Shown here in pieces: positions 24,417 through 34,250 of a DNA stretch of 64,000 bases. Position 1 is the first letter of the stretch; each line of letters opens with the position of its first letter. The stretch is from contig JABYQQ010000004.1 of the NCBI GenBank assembly GCA_022605405.1, positions 1,550,001 to 1,614,000 of the forward strand. Direction: 5' to 3'. Below the pieces are notes generated by a model, which searched no databases, had not been told where the DNA came from, and was given only the letters and a program-made list of their open reading frames with translations. The DNA is from Earliella scabrosa. Lineage: Eukaryota; Basidiomycota; Agaricomycetes; Polyporales; Polyporaceae. The position numbers and the translations under genes were made by a program.

Positions 24417-26548
24417 ATGAAGGCCCCTTCAAGTTGGGCTCTGGTGACGAGTTGTCTGCTCTGGCTGCTGACTCGCGCGGAGGCCACATTTTTCCCTAGT
24501 TTGCAGCTGTATGAAGGTCTCACGCCCGTGCGAAGAGGGGAGACAGCTCCCAACGAGGCGCTATTCTTCGACGTGAGTGTTCTTCTGTCCATGTTTTGGG
24601 GGGACATGTGGTGATACTTTGTGCGTGTAGATGCCTTTGGATCACTTTGGAGGCACGCCGGGGACGTTCAAGAATCGGTACTGGATCAACGACACTTATT
24701 ACCAGCCGGGCGGACCTGTCTTCCGTGCGTTTGCTCATTGCGGGAGGTGGACTTCTTGCCTCATGCCGCGATTTTTGCAGTGTTTGATTCGGGGGAGCAG
24801 GATGCGGAGCCACTCCTGCCGTACTATCTGCAGGTCACTCCGCCCAGAGCCCATCGCTTGTGCGACACTGATCCCGGGGTCTTGTTAGGAGTACCACGGT
24901 CTGTCGGCGACCATGAGACTCGCGAAGAGATTCAACGGGCTCGCAATTCTGTGGGAACACCGCTACTACGGCCAATCTCTCCCATTTCCTGTGAACGTAC
25001 GTCAACATACCCACTACCTCCATGCGCCTCGCTAAGCGACTACACACCATAGACCAACACCACGGCAGAACAGTGGCAATTCCTCAACACCGAGCAAGCC
25101 CTCGAGGACGTCGTCTTCTTCGCAAACAGGTTCTCGCTCTCCTCCCCACGCCACAGCCCAGCCAGCGCCACCTCCCCATCCACCAACGCCGAGTCGCATC
25201 TCAGAAGCCGAAGCCCTCTGCACCCGTCCAGGACGCCGTGGATCTGGCTCGGAGGGTCCTACCCCGGTGTACGCGGCGCGCTCCTGCGCGTGCGGAACCC
25301 AGAGACGATCTTCGCGGTGTGGGCGTCGTCCGCGCCCGTGCAGGCGCAGGTAGACATGGCGGCGTACTACAAGGCGGCGGAGCGCAGCCTCACGCGGAAC
25401 TGCTCTGCGGACTGGGTGGCCGTTACGCGCTTCGTGGACGACGCGCTCGCGAAGGGAGAGGCGGAGGAGAGGGCGGAGATGAAGTTCAGGCTGTTGAGCG
25501 CGCGGGAGGACGGGGTGACGAGGGAGCAGGCGGCGAATGCGAGCGATGTTGGTGCTGCGGGCGTGCTCATGGATCCCCTGCGGTTTTACCAGGTGAGTGG
25601 TGGTCGCGTGTGAGATGTGTGTGCTGTAGGCTGACTGTGGTTGTTGCAGTACTATGGGTTCGAAGCGTCCGTGCTGCCGTTCTGCAATATTCTGGAGACG
25701 CAGAACTTCACCGCGACTCCGTTCGAGACGGGCCTTGCTGCGGCTCGTGGGGTCGACGTCGCGCTGGATGCGTTCCTGACCGCGATCCGCGAAGTCAACT
25801 ATGACGCGATACGCCGCAGCGTGCCTGCTAGCCAGAGCGGGACGGACCACTCGTGGATGTGGCAGTATTGCTCGGAATACGGTCAGTCCGAGTCGGGCTC
25901 GTGTCGTCCGTGGACTGTGCTCTTCTGACCTCTGCCTGGTCTATGTAGGTTTCTACCAACGGGGCGACTCGGAGAATCCTTTGTCGATCGAGACGTCGTT
26001 TCGCTCTCTGGAACTGTTCCAGTCCCAGTGCAACTCGGCGTTTCCCCGCGGTCTCCCACCCGCACCGGCGGTGGACCATATCAACAAGTATGGCGGCTGG
26101 AACATGACGCCGTCCAACGTGTTTTTCACGAACGGAGAGTGTAAGCGTCAGCGTTCTAGTTGTGTCCCGCTGACCCTGGAGAACGTCAGTTGACCCATGG
26201 CGAACCATGGGACTCGCCTCCATCGAAACAAACTCCCCTCAGAGGACGCCGAGCGTGGCCGTGCCTAGGTATGTTCTCCTGTGGTGCGTTCCGGTCATTG
26301 ATGGTGCTCACCGAGTCGCTCCCAGATGCAACGTCGAGCCGGAATTTCCGTCGTTCTTCGGTCTGACCCATGCGAACATGGTGCACGTCTCCGACCTGCG
26401 CGTGCTGCTGACGCCGGACGCGAACCATACCGACTTCAAGACCGTGGGGTTCTATAGCCCTGTCGCTCAGGAGCCGTTCTATTCTGGACTGGGGCTGTTC
26501 GAGATGGCTCTGGACGAGTGGCTTCCGTGCTTTGGAGATCGGCTGTGA
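24417..26548 (+). CDS. Secreted serine carboxypeptidase, peptidase family S28
   Basis: Nine exons: 24417-24572, 24631-24724, 24781-24833, 24889-24996, 25053-25592, 25650-25881, 25949-26140, 26190-26268 and 26326-26548; 558 residues. The signal peptide (WALVTSCLLWLLTRAEA) leads into the S28 opening MPLDHFGG, NRYWINDTYYQPGGPVFLF and WEHRYYGQSLPF. The nucleophile lies in LGGSYPGVRGA, the acid in FTNGEFDPWRTM (rebuilt across an intron) and the likely histidine in DANHTDF. Family members include prolyl Xaa carboxypeptidase and dipeptidyl peptidase 7, which cleave after proline; fungal forms are secreted. A Ser/Pro-rich insert of about 30 residues sits just before the nucleophile. Role: extracellular or vacuolar proline-peptide digestion, by family. 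Confidence 0.92.
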
Positions 26549-26858
26549 TGTTGTCCGAATGCGTTGCTCGAGAATGGCCTAGGTTGCTTGTACTTATAGA
26601 GAATCAAGGACAACTGTCAGCGAGGCACTGAGTTCCGTTGTCCTAATTGCGTTCTCATTCTCGCATTTCTACTGATCTTTATTGAGCCTCCTTCTAGAAC
26701 TAGAGTCGTTGTCGGATGAGAACCACTCATCACCCTTCAGTAGGTCACCCATAGGAGATACTTCACCAGACTTCGTACTTTCAGCCGAGAATCTCTATTG
26801 TGAGGCGATCACACGCCACTGCTACAATCACAAGGACGGATCCACTGTAAGGAGGGCA
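26549..26858. other. Intergenic between convergent genes, nothing seen
   Basis: A 310-bp tail-to-tail gap with no recognisable element. Confidence 0.45.
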
Positions 26859-27926
26859 CTAGTCCATGTTTTTCCACATGGCTTCTGCTGCCTCGTCCTT
26901 TGCGCACTGCAAGTCGATTCGTTGATTCATATCCATAATTGCATAGTTGGCCGCGGTGATAGCTTTCCGCTCAGTGACCTCCAGTGGCTGGTTTTGAGGG
27001 ATGCCGTACTTCTCGACAACCTCTTTAGCGTCGGCAATCCCTTCCATAGGGATGAGCTGGTCGTAATAGTCAATGTAGTCTACAACACAGGTGAGGTAGA
27101 GCACAACGGGTGGCGAAAGGGAGTGAACGCTGCTTACTCTGGTCCCATAGCGCTGCTTCGGAACATGCAACCGCAATCTCGCCGCACTCCACCTCTTCGC
27201 GGCGAGTCGGAGGGATGTGAGCGTACGGTTGGACACTGTCTCCCTTGAAGCTGCAAACGTGCTCTGACGCGGCAGAGAAATTGACCAGCATGGGGCGAAA
27301 TTGACCTTCCTTGTCCTTGTGAATGACGACCTTGCTAGAATCGAATCTGCCCTGCCTCACGCCTTCCTTGTGAACCAGGATGAGTGCTCTCACTGTTAGG
27401 CTTCTATATGTAACGTCAGCCCCTCAGATTCACAGCTACGTGTCTCAAGGAGGCGGGCGTACCTGAACGAGACGGGGAGCTCACTGAGAGGGCGTGGCAG
27501 CGGTTGGCCGCCGTCTTCCATGACAAGCACAGACGCGGGGTATTCTTCACTGCGGTTCCAGAAAAAGCCCCATATATATGGTACTATATGGCCTTGCAGC
27601 CTCTCGAGTTTTCTGTAGATACGGGCTTCTTCGCACAGCTTCATGTGTGCTTCCGCTCCGTACGCAACCTTGCAGACGACAGGCTCCTCCCTCGATAGGC
27701 TTTGGCTGCTGTGGCATATCTGCATGATGACCGCCTCGACCACGGAAGTGCTGCTCGTCTTGCGTAGCCACGTTTTGGGCTCCATCAGGAGTGGCACTGC
27801 GATTCTCTGCATGTGAATCTCGGGGACGGGACGGAAAATGTAGATATCGACTTTGGTGTAATGCAGGTGGGAGGGGTTGCCGTCGTGCAGGTACTCAGGA
27901 ATGTGGAGTTCTGTCATGGGTGACAA
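26859..27926 (-). CDS. Kinase-fold protein, apparently catalytically inactive
   Basis: Minus-strand exons 27463-27926, 27138-27403 and 26859-27079 give 316 residues. The order of segments matches the small kinase-like proteins common in Agaricomycetes: VVCKVAYGAEAHMKLCEEARIYRKLERL (lysine strand and helix C, quoted in part: VCKVAYG, EEARIYRKL), a hinge SVLVMEDGGQPL, a catalytic-loop position ALILVHKEGVRQGRFDSSKV and a metal-loop position RPMLVNFSAASEHVC. In active relatives the last two read like HGD...N and DFG/DFD. Here the catalytic Asp is replaced (QGR) and the metal-binding Asp is Asn (VNFS). The Lys and helix-C Glu remain. I infer a pseudokinase, possibly still nucleotide-binding. The start may be 27926 or 27917. 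Function unknown. Confidence 0.65.
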
Positions 27927-28027
27927 TCAAGACGGAAAATAGGATCCGGTGACAGTGACCTATAAGTGAGCTCGCCAGATTTAGCCGAAGTGAAGAGAGT
28001 CTCTGACAACTCGAGCCGGACAGGATG

Positions 28028-28037
28028 AAAAAGAAAA
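28028..28037 (-). terminator. RNA polymerase III terminator
   Basis: On the minus strand TTTT-C-TTTTT begins six bases after the tRNA discriminator base, the usual pol III stop signal. Confidence 0.7.
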
Positions 28038-28042
28038 TGTAT

Positions 28043-28123
28043 CTCTCTGTCGGGGAGTCGAACCCCGCTTTCGCGCGGCCAATGCATGACAGGCGCGTGT
28101 ACTAACCGATATACTAACAGAGA
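28043..28123 (-). tRNA. tRNA-Asp (GTC) with a 9-nt intron
   Basis: The minus strand folds as a full cloverleaf: acceptor stem TCTCTGT with ACAGAGA, D stem GTAT with GTAC around loop ATCGGTTA, anticodon stem CGCGC with GCGCG, variable AAAG, and T stem CGGGG with CCCCG around TTCGACT. The anticodon loop is CTGTCA plus C, anticodon GTC. Nine extra bases (TGCATTGGC) lie one base after the anticodon, the canonical nuclear tRNA intron position. The discriminator base is G, as expected for Asp. A-box-like TTAGTATATCGG and B-box GGTTCGACTCC are present. Confidence 0.93.
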
Positions 28124-28218
28124 CATGCTGACTGCCTTCAAGTGCACAATATATATACAAAAACCCCGCAGCCAAACTCCAGACGCAAATTCCGTCACAA
28201 GTTGGCTCTTGTCAAGGC

Positions 28219-30386
28219 ATGTCGTACTTCGCCCCCACACATCTTCTACTGCAGTCTGGGAGGGCCGTAATAGTAACTGGTCCTCATTTCCACGTTTTGA
28301 ATGCACTGTACGTGAAAACATCACTGTCACAACTAGGGGCGAAGCTGAGACTATCTCGTCAGCACCGGTGATCTCATACTTTCCACCACGAAACTTGCGG
28401 ACGACATTCAGGACGGGCTTCGCAAGTCTGGACCTATCCGCTGCGTCGCCGTTGATGCTACCTGTGCACATGTCGCCGCAACAGGAGATGACAAAAAGCT
28501 GAAAGTATGGAAGGTGGCGGAGGGTCTGGAGCTCGTTAGTGAGCGGTAAGTCGACATATTTCCAGTGAGGTCGTCAATATTCATTCGCCCTGGGAGATAG
28601 CGAGCTCCCCAAGAAGCCTACAGAGATGTCGTTCACCGGTGATGGCCAGACCATCGTGATCAGCGACAAGTTCGGGGACGTCTTCAGGTGAATCCCAACC
28701 TGCCCTCCTCCACCAACAACATGCGACCTACACGCCCGCAGCTATCCCCTCACGCCGGAATCGTCGTCTACTGGACCTTCCAACACTGTTGGCGCATCCA
28801 AACGTGGCTCCCTCACCTCTCACGAGAACCCGTCCAATGGCACCCTTATCCTCGGACACGCCTCCATGCTCACGACCTTCCTGCTCACGCCAGACGAGCG
28901 ATACATCATCACCGCCGATCGCGACGAGCACATCCGGGTGAGCTGGTTCCCGCAGGGGTATGCAATCGAGCGTTACTGCCTCGGCCATGAGAAGTACGTT
29001 CCTTGATGCCGGTGGAGGGTCCTCCCGGTTCTGACGATTTCGCTCTCAAGATTCATATCCGCAATCCACCTTCCGCCATTCCAGCCGAATATCTTGGTGT
29101 CTGGAGGTGGAGACCCCGTGCTCAAGGTATGGGATTGGATGTCTGGGAAGCTCCTTGCGGATATCCCCGTGTTCTCCGTCGCGGAGTCCTACATTAAGGT
29201 CAAGGCGCCGAAGAGGAAACGCGGATGGGACGATGGAGATGGAAATGGAGATGGTGACGCCGACGGTGGGGCAGACGGAGAGCAGAACCGCAAGGGCAAG
29301 GGTAGGAGAGGGCGTGGAAAGGGTAAGAGTAAAGGGAAGGCTGAGGCTCGTCAAGAGAGCGCCGGCGCGGAGGACCCAAAAGCGGGCGAGGCGCAAGACG
29401 CGGACGACTCGGGAGACCAACCCATGGCAACTCCGGATGCGAATCCTTCACCCAATGAGGAGGGCAAAGCCACGTCGATTCCTGAGCAGGTCCTTGTATT
29501 CGTAGTCCACAAAATCTCGTCCATCGACCGGGGAGAGCACGGGCGATTCCTTCTGTTCAATGCAGTTGGGTACGTCATACACGCCCTTCCTCGACCTGCA
29601 CCGTGCTCAAACTATCCGGTCATACAGCGCAACCGCGCTCTTCTACTCTCCAGTGCCCGACATCGCTGCCACTTCCCCGACCTCCTCGCCCCTGCAGGCA
29701 GTTGACTTCGGCGTCCCTGTCACTGACTTCACCCTCGGACCTAATGGCGATGTTTGGGTGTTGCTCGACGCGGAGTACGGGTCCGCACAGCAATCCGACA
29801 GCCCCAAGTTCGTTCGTCAACTGACGTGGAACGGCGCTCTCGTGAGTGGAGGACAACTTGCTCCAATTTACCCGCAAGCTAACGTCGTACACAAGCTGTG
29901 TGAATCGACGTTAGGCGACGACCCTCTTCTTTCAGCCCTCAATGCAACATGTCTTGTGTCAGGTGTGCATCACGGCAAGGCGCTACTAGACTGCCCAATT
30001 GCTGATATCCATCCTTTGCAGCGACGCCCGAAGAGCTCAAAATACTGGACCTATACTCGGATCTCTCCGCAATGCCGAAGAACGTCGATCCAGAACACGA
30101 CCCGCTCATCCGGGACACGCTTTCAGAAGCGGCTGCGATAGATCCCGAGGTGGAGGGCAAACAGCTCACGCAACGCGAGCTGGGACGACTGAAGAAAAAG
30201 AAGGCTCTGCTCGCGAAGATTCAAGAGCAAGAGCAGCAGAAGCGCGGGGCGAGCGAGACGGGGGAGACGGATGCGCCTGGTGAGGACGAGGCTGGTAGAG
30301 ATAACAAGCGAACGAGGTCAGAGAGCAGCGCGAGCAGGAATGAAGGTGAAGGAGATGTACAAGATGTGGAAATGCATGCGTCATAA
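28219..30386 (+). CDS. TRM82: tRNA (guanine-N7) methyltransferase WD40 subunit TRM82 (WDR4-like)
   Basis: Eight exons: 28219-28307, 28363-28545, 28601-28687, 28742-28993, 29051-29569, 29628-29841, 29896-29962 and 30022-30386; 591 residues. WD-like units read VAATGDDKKLKVWKV, MSFTGDGQTIVISDKFGDVF, LTPDERYIITADRDEHIRVS and LVSGGGDPVLKVWDW. The DKFGDV and DRDEHIRVS segments with a following GHEKFIS loop are characteristic of Trm82/WDR4, the non-catalytic partner of Trm8 that forms m7G46 in tRNA. A large Lys/Gly/Asp-rich insertion (about residues 235-330) interrupts the propeller, and the C-terminus is a Lys/Glu-rich helical tail. Intron 6 (CTC to CTG) is inferred from frame only. Nuclear. The tRNA-Asp gene lies 96 bp upstream in divergent orientation. 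Confidence 0.9.
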
Positions 30387-31118
30387 CATGCTCAACTGAA
30401 CGGTTCGCGAACTCGTGTTGCTGATTGACGTCTCCGACACTTTCAGGACGCGAGTCGCTGAAGCGTCTGTCTGTTCTAACGAAGACTCTGTCTCAACTGA
30501 ACCTGGAACCACTCGGCCAGGCGTGGCCTTACCTCGATGACTTGACAATGAGGAACACTTGCGATTACCGCAAGGATTCCAGATTGCCTATCCGAGCACC
30601 CCGTGAATAGCTTACGAGAATACAGCCATTTTCTCTCGGTCGCAGGTATCCTTTTATCGCCGCAGGAAGCTCGCTGTGAGAACGGTCAGGGTCCTCCGAG
30701 GGCTCGCCCCTCGTGGCAAGCCCAGACGCACGCATCGAAGGCCCGCTTGACGGCTTCCATCTCAACGCAGCCACCGTGGAGCAGATGGGTAACCTAAGAC
30801 GGTGAGTCAATCCGACAGGGAGAACAGCGTTCCATCTGACGGACTGTTTGCAGAAGGCGTCCGGACGCCATCCTATCCGATGCTTCCGAGCCAGACTGCT
30901 GTCCGGACTCACTTAGCAGACCATTTACTCGATATTCCTCCGCACCACGAGGCTTACCGAGTCCACGGCCGCGGAGGTGCTGGTTGCGGTTATTACTTAA
31001 AAATCCGGGCCACCACGCGCCGTGTTGAACACCGTCGTTATAAGACTCCGATACCAGCTGGCAGCGAGGAGCTCGCCCCGTCCACTTTCGCTCTCGTCCC
31101 CGACCCCCGTGGCCCGCG
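30387..31118. other. Intergenic and promoter of the aspartic protease
   Basis: Short frames only. A TATAAG element at 31039-31044 lies 75 bp before the protease start codon and is a good TATA-box candidate. Confidence 0.5.
31039..31044 (+). promoter_or_regulatory. TATA box of the aspartic protease gene
   Basis: TATAAG, 75 bp upstream of ATG 31119. Confidence 0.5.
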
Positions 31119-33036
31119 ATGCCTCGCCGCAGCATCACCTCGTTGCTTGCCTTTCTCCTCACGGTGACGCACGTGGTGACAACTGTCAGCGCCACGCCCG
31201 TCGTGCAAGTGAACGACAACCTCGTCCGTTTGCCTGTCGCAAGGCAGTTGAACTTCACTGGTGCGAACACGATCCTTGCCAGTGACCAGGCGCGTGCGAG
31301 GCATCTGCGCGCCCGCGCTGACGGACAGCTGGACGGCGCCACCCTCCCCACTGTCAATGCCTTGACCAGCATCCCCGCCACAAATCAGGCTGTGACCTAC
31401 ACAACCACAGTCAGTTCACGTATTAGCTGTAGGAGCATGGTTATCGCTCATATGTTCGGTTCAGGTCAGCGTTGGATTCCCTGCTACGAAATGTGAGTGA
31501 TCTCCCTGGCTTCGACTTGAACGTGCATTTGACTGACTGCCCCATCCGTAGACTCTCTAATAGTAGACACGGGGAGCTCTAACACCTGGGTGGGTGCTTC
31601 TAAAACGTACAAGCCAGGTGTCACCGGCAAGAAGACGCAAAACAGCGTAGTGAGCAACGGAGCATGCATATCGGGTGACTGTCGACCAGACTAACGGATC
31701 TCATGTCAGTCTGTCACTTACGGCTCAGGCTATGTGTATGGTGAGTCTCGCCCTGGATGTCGTATGCTATGTATGGTTGCGGGCTAACATTGCACTGGAG
31801 GCCACGAATACATCGATCAGGTCTCTTTGGGAGCCAGCCTGACAGTTCCGAAGCAGTCCATTGGCGTCTCGCAAGAATGCGAAGGATTTGACGGTGTCGA
31901 TGGAATATTGGGGTATGCTACAACTCCGTTCGAGAGCGGCAGCATGGACTGACCATCCTCAAATCCAGCCTGGGTCCAGCGGATCTCTCGATAAACACGC
32001 TGTACCCTGACAAGGAGTCGAGCGTCCCTACGCGTCCGTACCTTGATCCTTCCTTCGTCAAGCTTGATTTACGTGCTCACCAATCTACGCCTCACAGTGA
32101 CGGACAACCTCTTCAAGCAGAAGAAGATCAAGGCCAACTTAGTCGCTGTCTCCTTCGAGCCCACGAACTCGAAAGGCAAGGTGAACGGCGAGCTAACCTT
32201 CGGGGGCACGGACCCGCACAAGATCTCCGGCAGCATCCACTACGCGTGCGTTGAATCTGCGAATGGGCTGGGCAAGCCGACTGACCTCCACGACCCTCCG
32301 CTCGCACAGGCCGATCACGCGCACAGGACCCGCGTCCTCGTTCTGGGGGATCGACCAGTCGATCCGGTACGGCACTTCGACGCAGATCCTGTCAAAGGCG
32401 TCTGGCATCGTGGACACGGGCACCACGCTCGTGCTCATCGCCGACGGTTAGTGCCGCGGACGTCCTGCGAACTAGCCGTCTTGCATGTACTGATGACCCA
32501 GCAGACGCGTTCGAAAAGTACCAGAACGCGACAGGCGGCACCCTCGATTCTGCCACCGGGTTGTACAAAATTACGCCCGCGGCATACGCCAAACTCAAGA
32601 GCCTCTTCTTCACCATCAACGGTGTACGGTCTTCTCAGCGTGGCATCCTCTCGACAACAATCACTATCGCTCATGCCTCTCTTGCGTCTCCTCTTTTCTA
32701 GGTGACGTTCGAACTCACACCGAACGCTCAGATCTGGCCGGTACGTCGCATCGCCACCTTCATTTGCCCTTCCCGCGTCGCGCGACCCATTTGCGCAGAC
32801 TACCCTAAACGTTGATGCTGACGAGACCCGCTCCGCAGCGCGCACTCAACGAGGAGATCGGCGGGACAAAGAACGCGATCTACCTCATCGTCGGCCCGCT
32901 CGGGCAGGACTCGGGGCAGGGGTTCGACTTTGTGAACGGCATGACGTTCCTGGAGCGCTTTTACTCCGTGTACGACACCGCGAACAGGCGCGTTGGGTTC
33001 GCGGCCACGCCGTTCACCAAGGCGACCACGAATTAA
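31119..33036 (+). CDS. Secreted aspartic protease, family A1 (polyporopepsin-like)
   Basis: Eleven exons: 31119-31409, 31465-31492, 31552-31649, 31710-31740, 31801-31912, 31969-32033, 32098-32245, 32310-32446, 32505-32623, 32702-32740 and 32839-33036; 421 residues. A signal peptide (LLAFLLTVTHVVTTVSA) and a propeptide of about 70 residues precede the mature start near VTYTTTVSVGFPATKY. The two catalytic aspartates lie in IVDTGSSNTWVGAS and IVDTGTTLVLIAD; the flap region is VTYGSGYVYG. The C-terminus (FYSVYDTANRRVGFAATPF) is the family ending. Acidic extracellular protein digestion is expected. Several exons are only 28-39 nt and one donor is GTCCGT; phases nevertheless agree throughout. The gene is rich in introns like other basidiomycete A1 proteases. 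Confidence 0.93.
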
Positions 33037-33287
33037 GCGCGATTCATAGCGGGGAGGGAAGGGAAGACGACGGGTGCTGATTGGCATGGACGGGATTCGG
33101 ACTGATGGCATCTGGCCTTTCGCCACTTGGACTATGGACCTGCTACATAGGCTCAGAGGACGCTCCGTGTTCGTCAGGCGTGCTGACATTTTGGGTACAC
33201 AGTGGTTGAAAGTACATGAAGTACATAAGTTACGATTGAAGTGGAAAGTGTTCTTGCGTCGGGGAATGTGATAAACGTCGGGGCAGC

Positions 33288-34250
33288 TCAGCTGGGGAGG
33301 CTGCTCAGGTCGCGCGGGTCCGTGCCTACAAACAAAAGTCAGACGCTCGGAGCGGGCTCGAGAGCCCTGGCAAAGACGTACCGCACTCGCTCTCGTACAC
33401 ATCGAAATGGACGTCCTCGGGGTCGGGCGTGAGCTTCGTGACCGTCGCACCGGTGAACCACTGGAGCAGTGCACAAAAACCAAAGTCCAAGCCAAGCGGC
33501 ATGAGCGACACGCGCGCAGGCAGTCAAGAAAGCACGAGGGAGAGCAGTACTGACGACGAAGTGGCCCTTCTGGCGGGAGCCGTAGTTGACCTGGACGTTG
33601 CCTGTCTGGGAGCGGTGCGCGACGCCGGCGACGTACACGGCCTGCCTGCCGGGCGGGATCGAGAACTCGATCTCCTTGGACATGGTCGTGCTCGTCTCCT
33701 GGGTGTTCTCGATCCCGCCGCCAACGGAGATACCCTCGTAGGAGATGCCGAAGTTGGCGTTCACAGTCGTGCTCTGCGTCACCGTCTCGGAGCCGCCCAG
33801 GGTGACGGTGATGTCGTCCGATGCGCCGCCGCAGCTGCAATGAATGGGCGTGAGCGTTAACGGTCAGTCGTCGGGGCAGCTTTCGGATGGCGTCGACGAC
33901 GGGACGTACTTGAGCTGGGGGTCGCCGAGGACGGTCCAGATGCGCCTGGTAGGGCCGTTGACAATATTGATCTGGGAGAGGCGTCCGCGCATCAGCCTGG
34001 CGATCCTCCGTCCGGACATGAAAGTGCGCAGACTCACGAGGGTGCACCTGTCGGCTTTCCTGACGTTGGGAGAGCCGGGACCGCCGGGGCACGACGCGAG
34101 CAGATCCTTGCTCACAAGCTTGCCTTGGTGATTCCTGACCAGGAGTGCAGGAGCGGCATCCAGCGCCCACGAGCCTTCGTCAGCAGCAGGGAGGGCAAAA
34201 GTCGTGCCCAAGAAAGAAAGGGCGAATAGGGCGTAAGCGGCAAGCTGCAT
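33288..34250 (-). CDS. Secreted protein of unknown function, beta-rich
   Basis: Minus-strand exons 33910-34250, 33555-33834, 33382-33460 and 33288-33325 give 245 residues. A clear signal peptide (YALFALSFLGTTFALP) is followed by an N-terminal region with two Cys and many Arg, then a Ser/Thr/Gly-rich segment with alternating polar and apolar residues (TVTQSTTVNANFGISYEG, then ISVGGGIENTQETSTTMSK) and EIEFSIPPGRQAVYVAGVA, HFVWFTGATVTKLTPD. Four Cys occur in the predicted mature protein. The alternating strands recall the membrane-insertion hairpin region of aerolysin/ETX-MTX2-like proteins, but this is only a composition-level likeness. I cannot assign a family. All splice phases agree. Start 34250 chosen because the signal peptide begins there; an ATG 15 codons earlier is less suitable. 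Confidence 0.7.

Noticed and set aside
32800..34170. 456-residue open frame on the minus strand
   Set aside because: Overlaps the aspartic protease 3' end and the secreted-protein gene in a different frame; Arg/His/Pro-rich composition marks it as a shadow frame.
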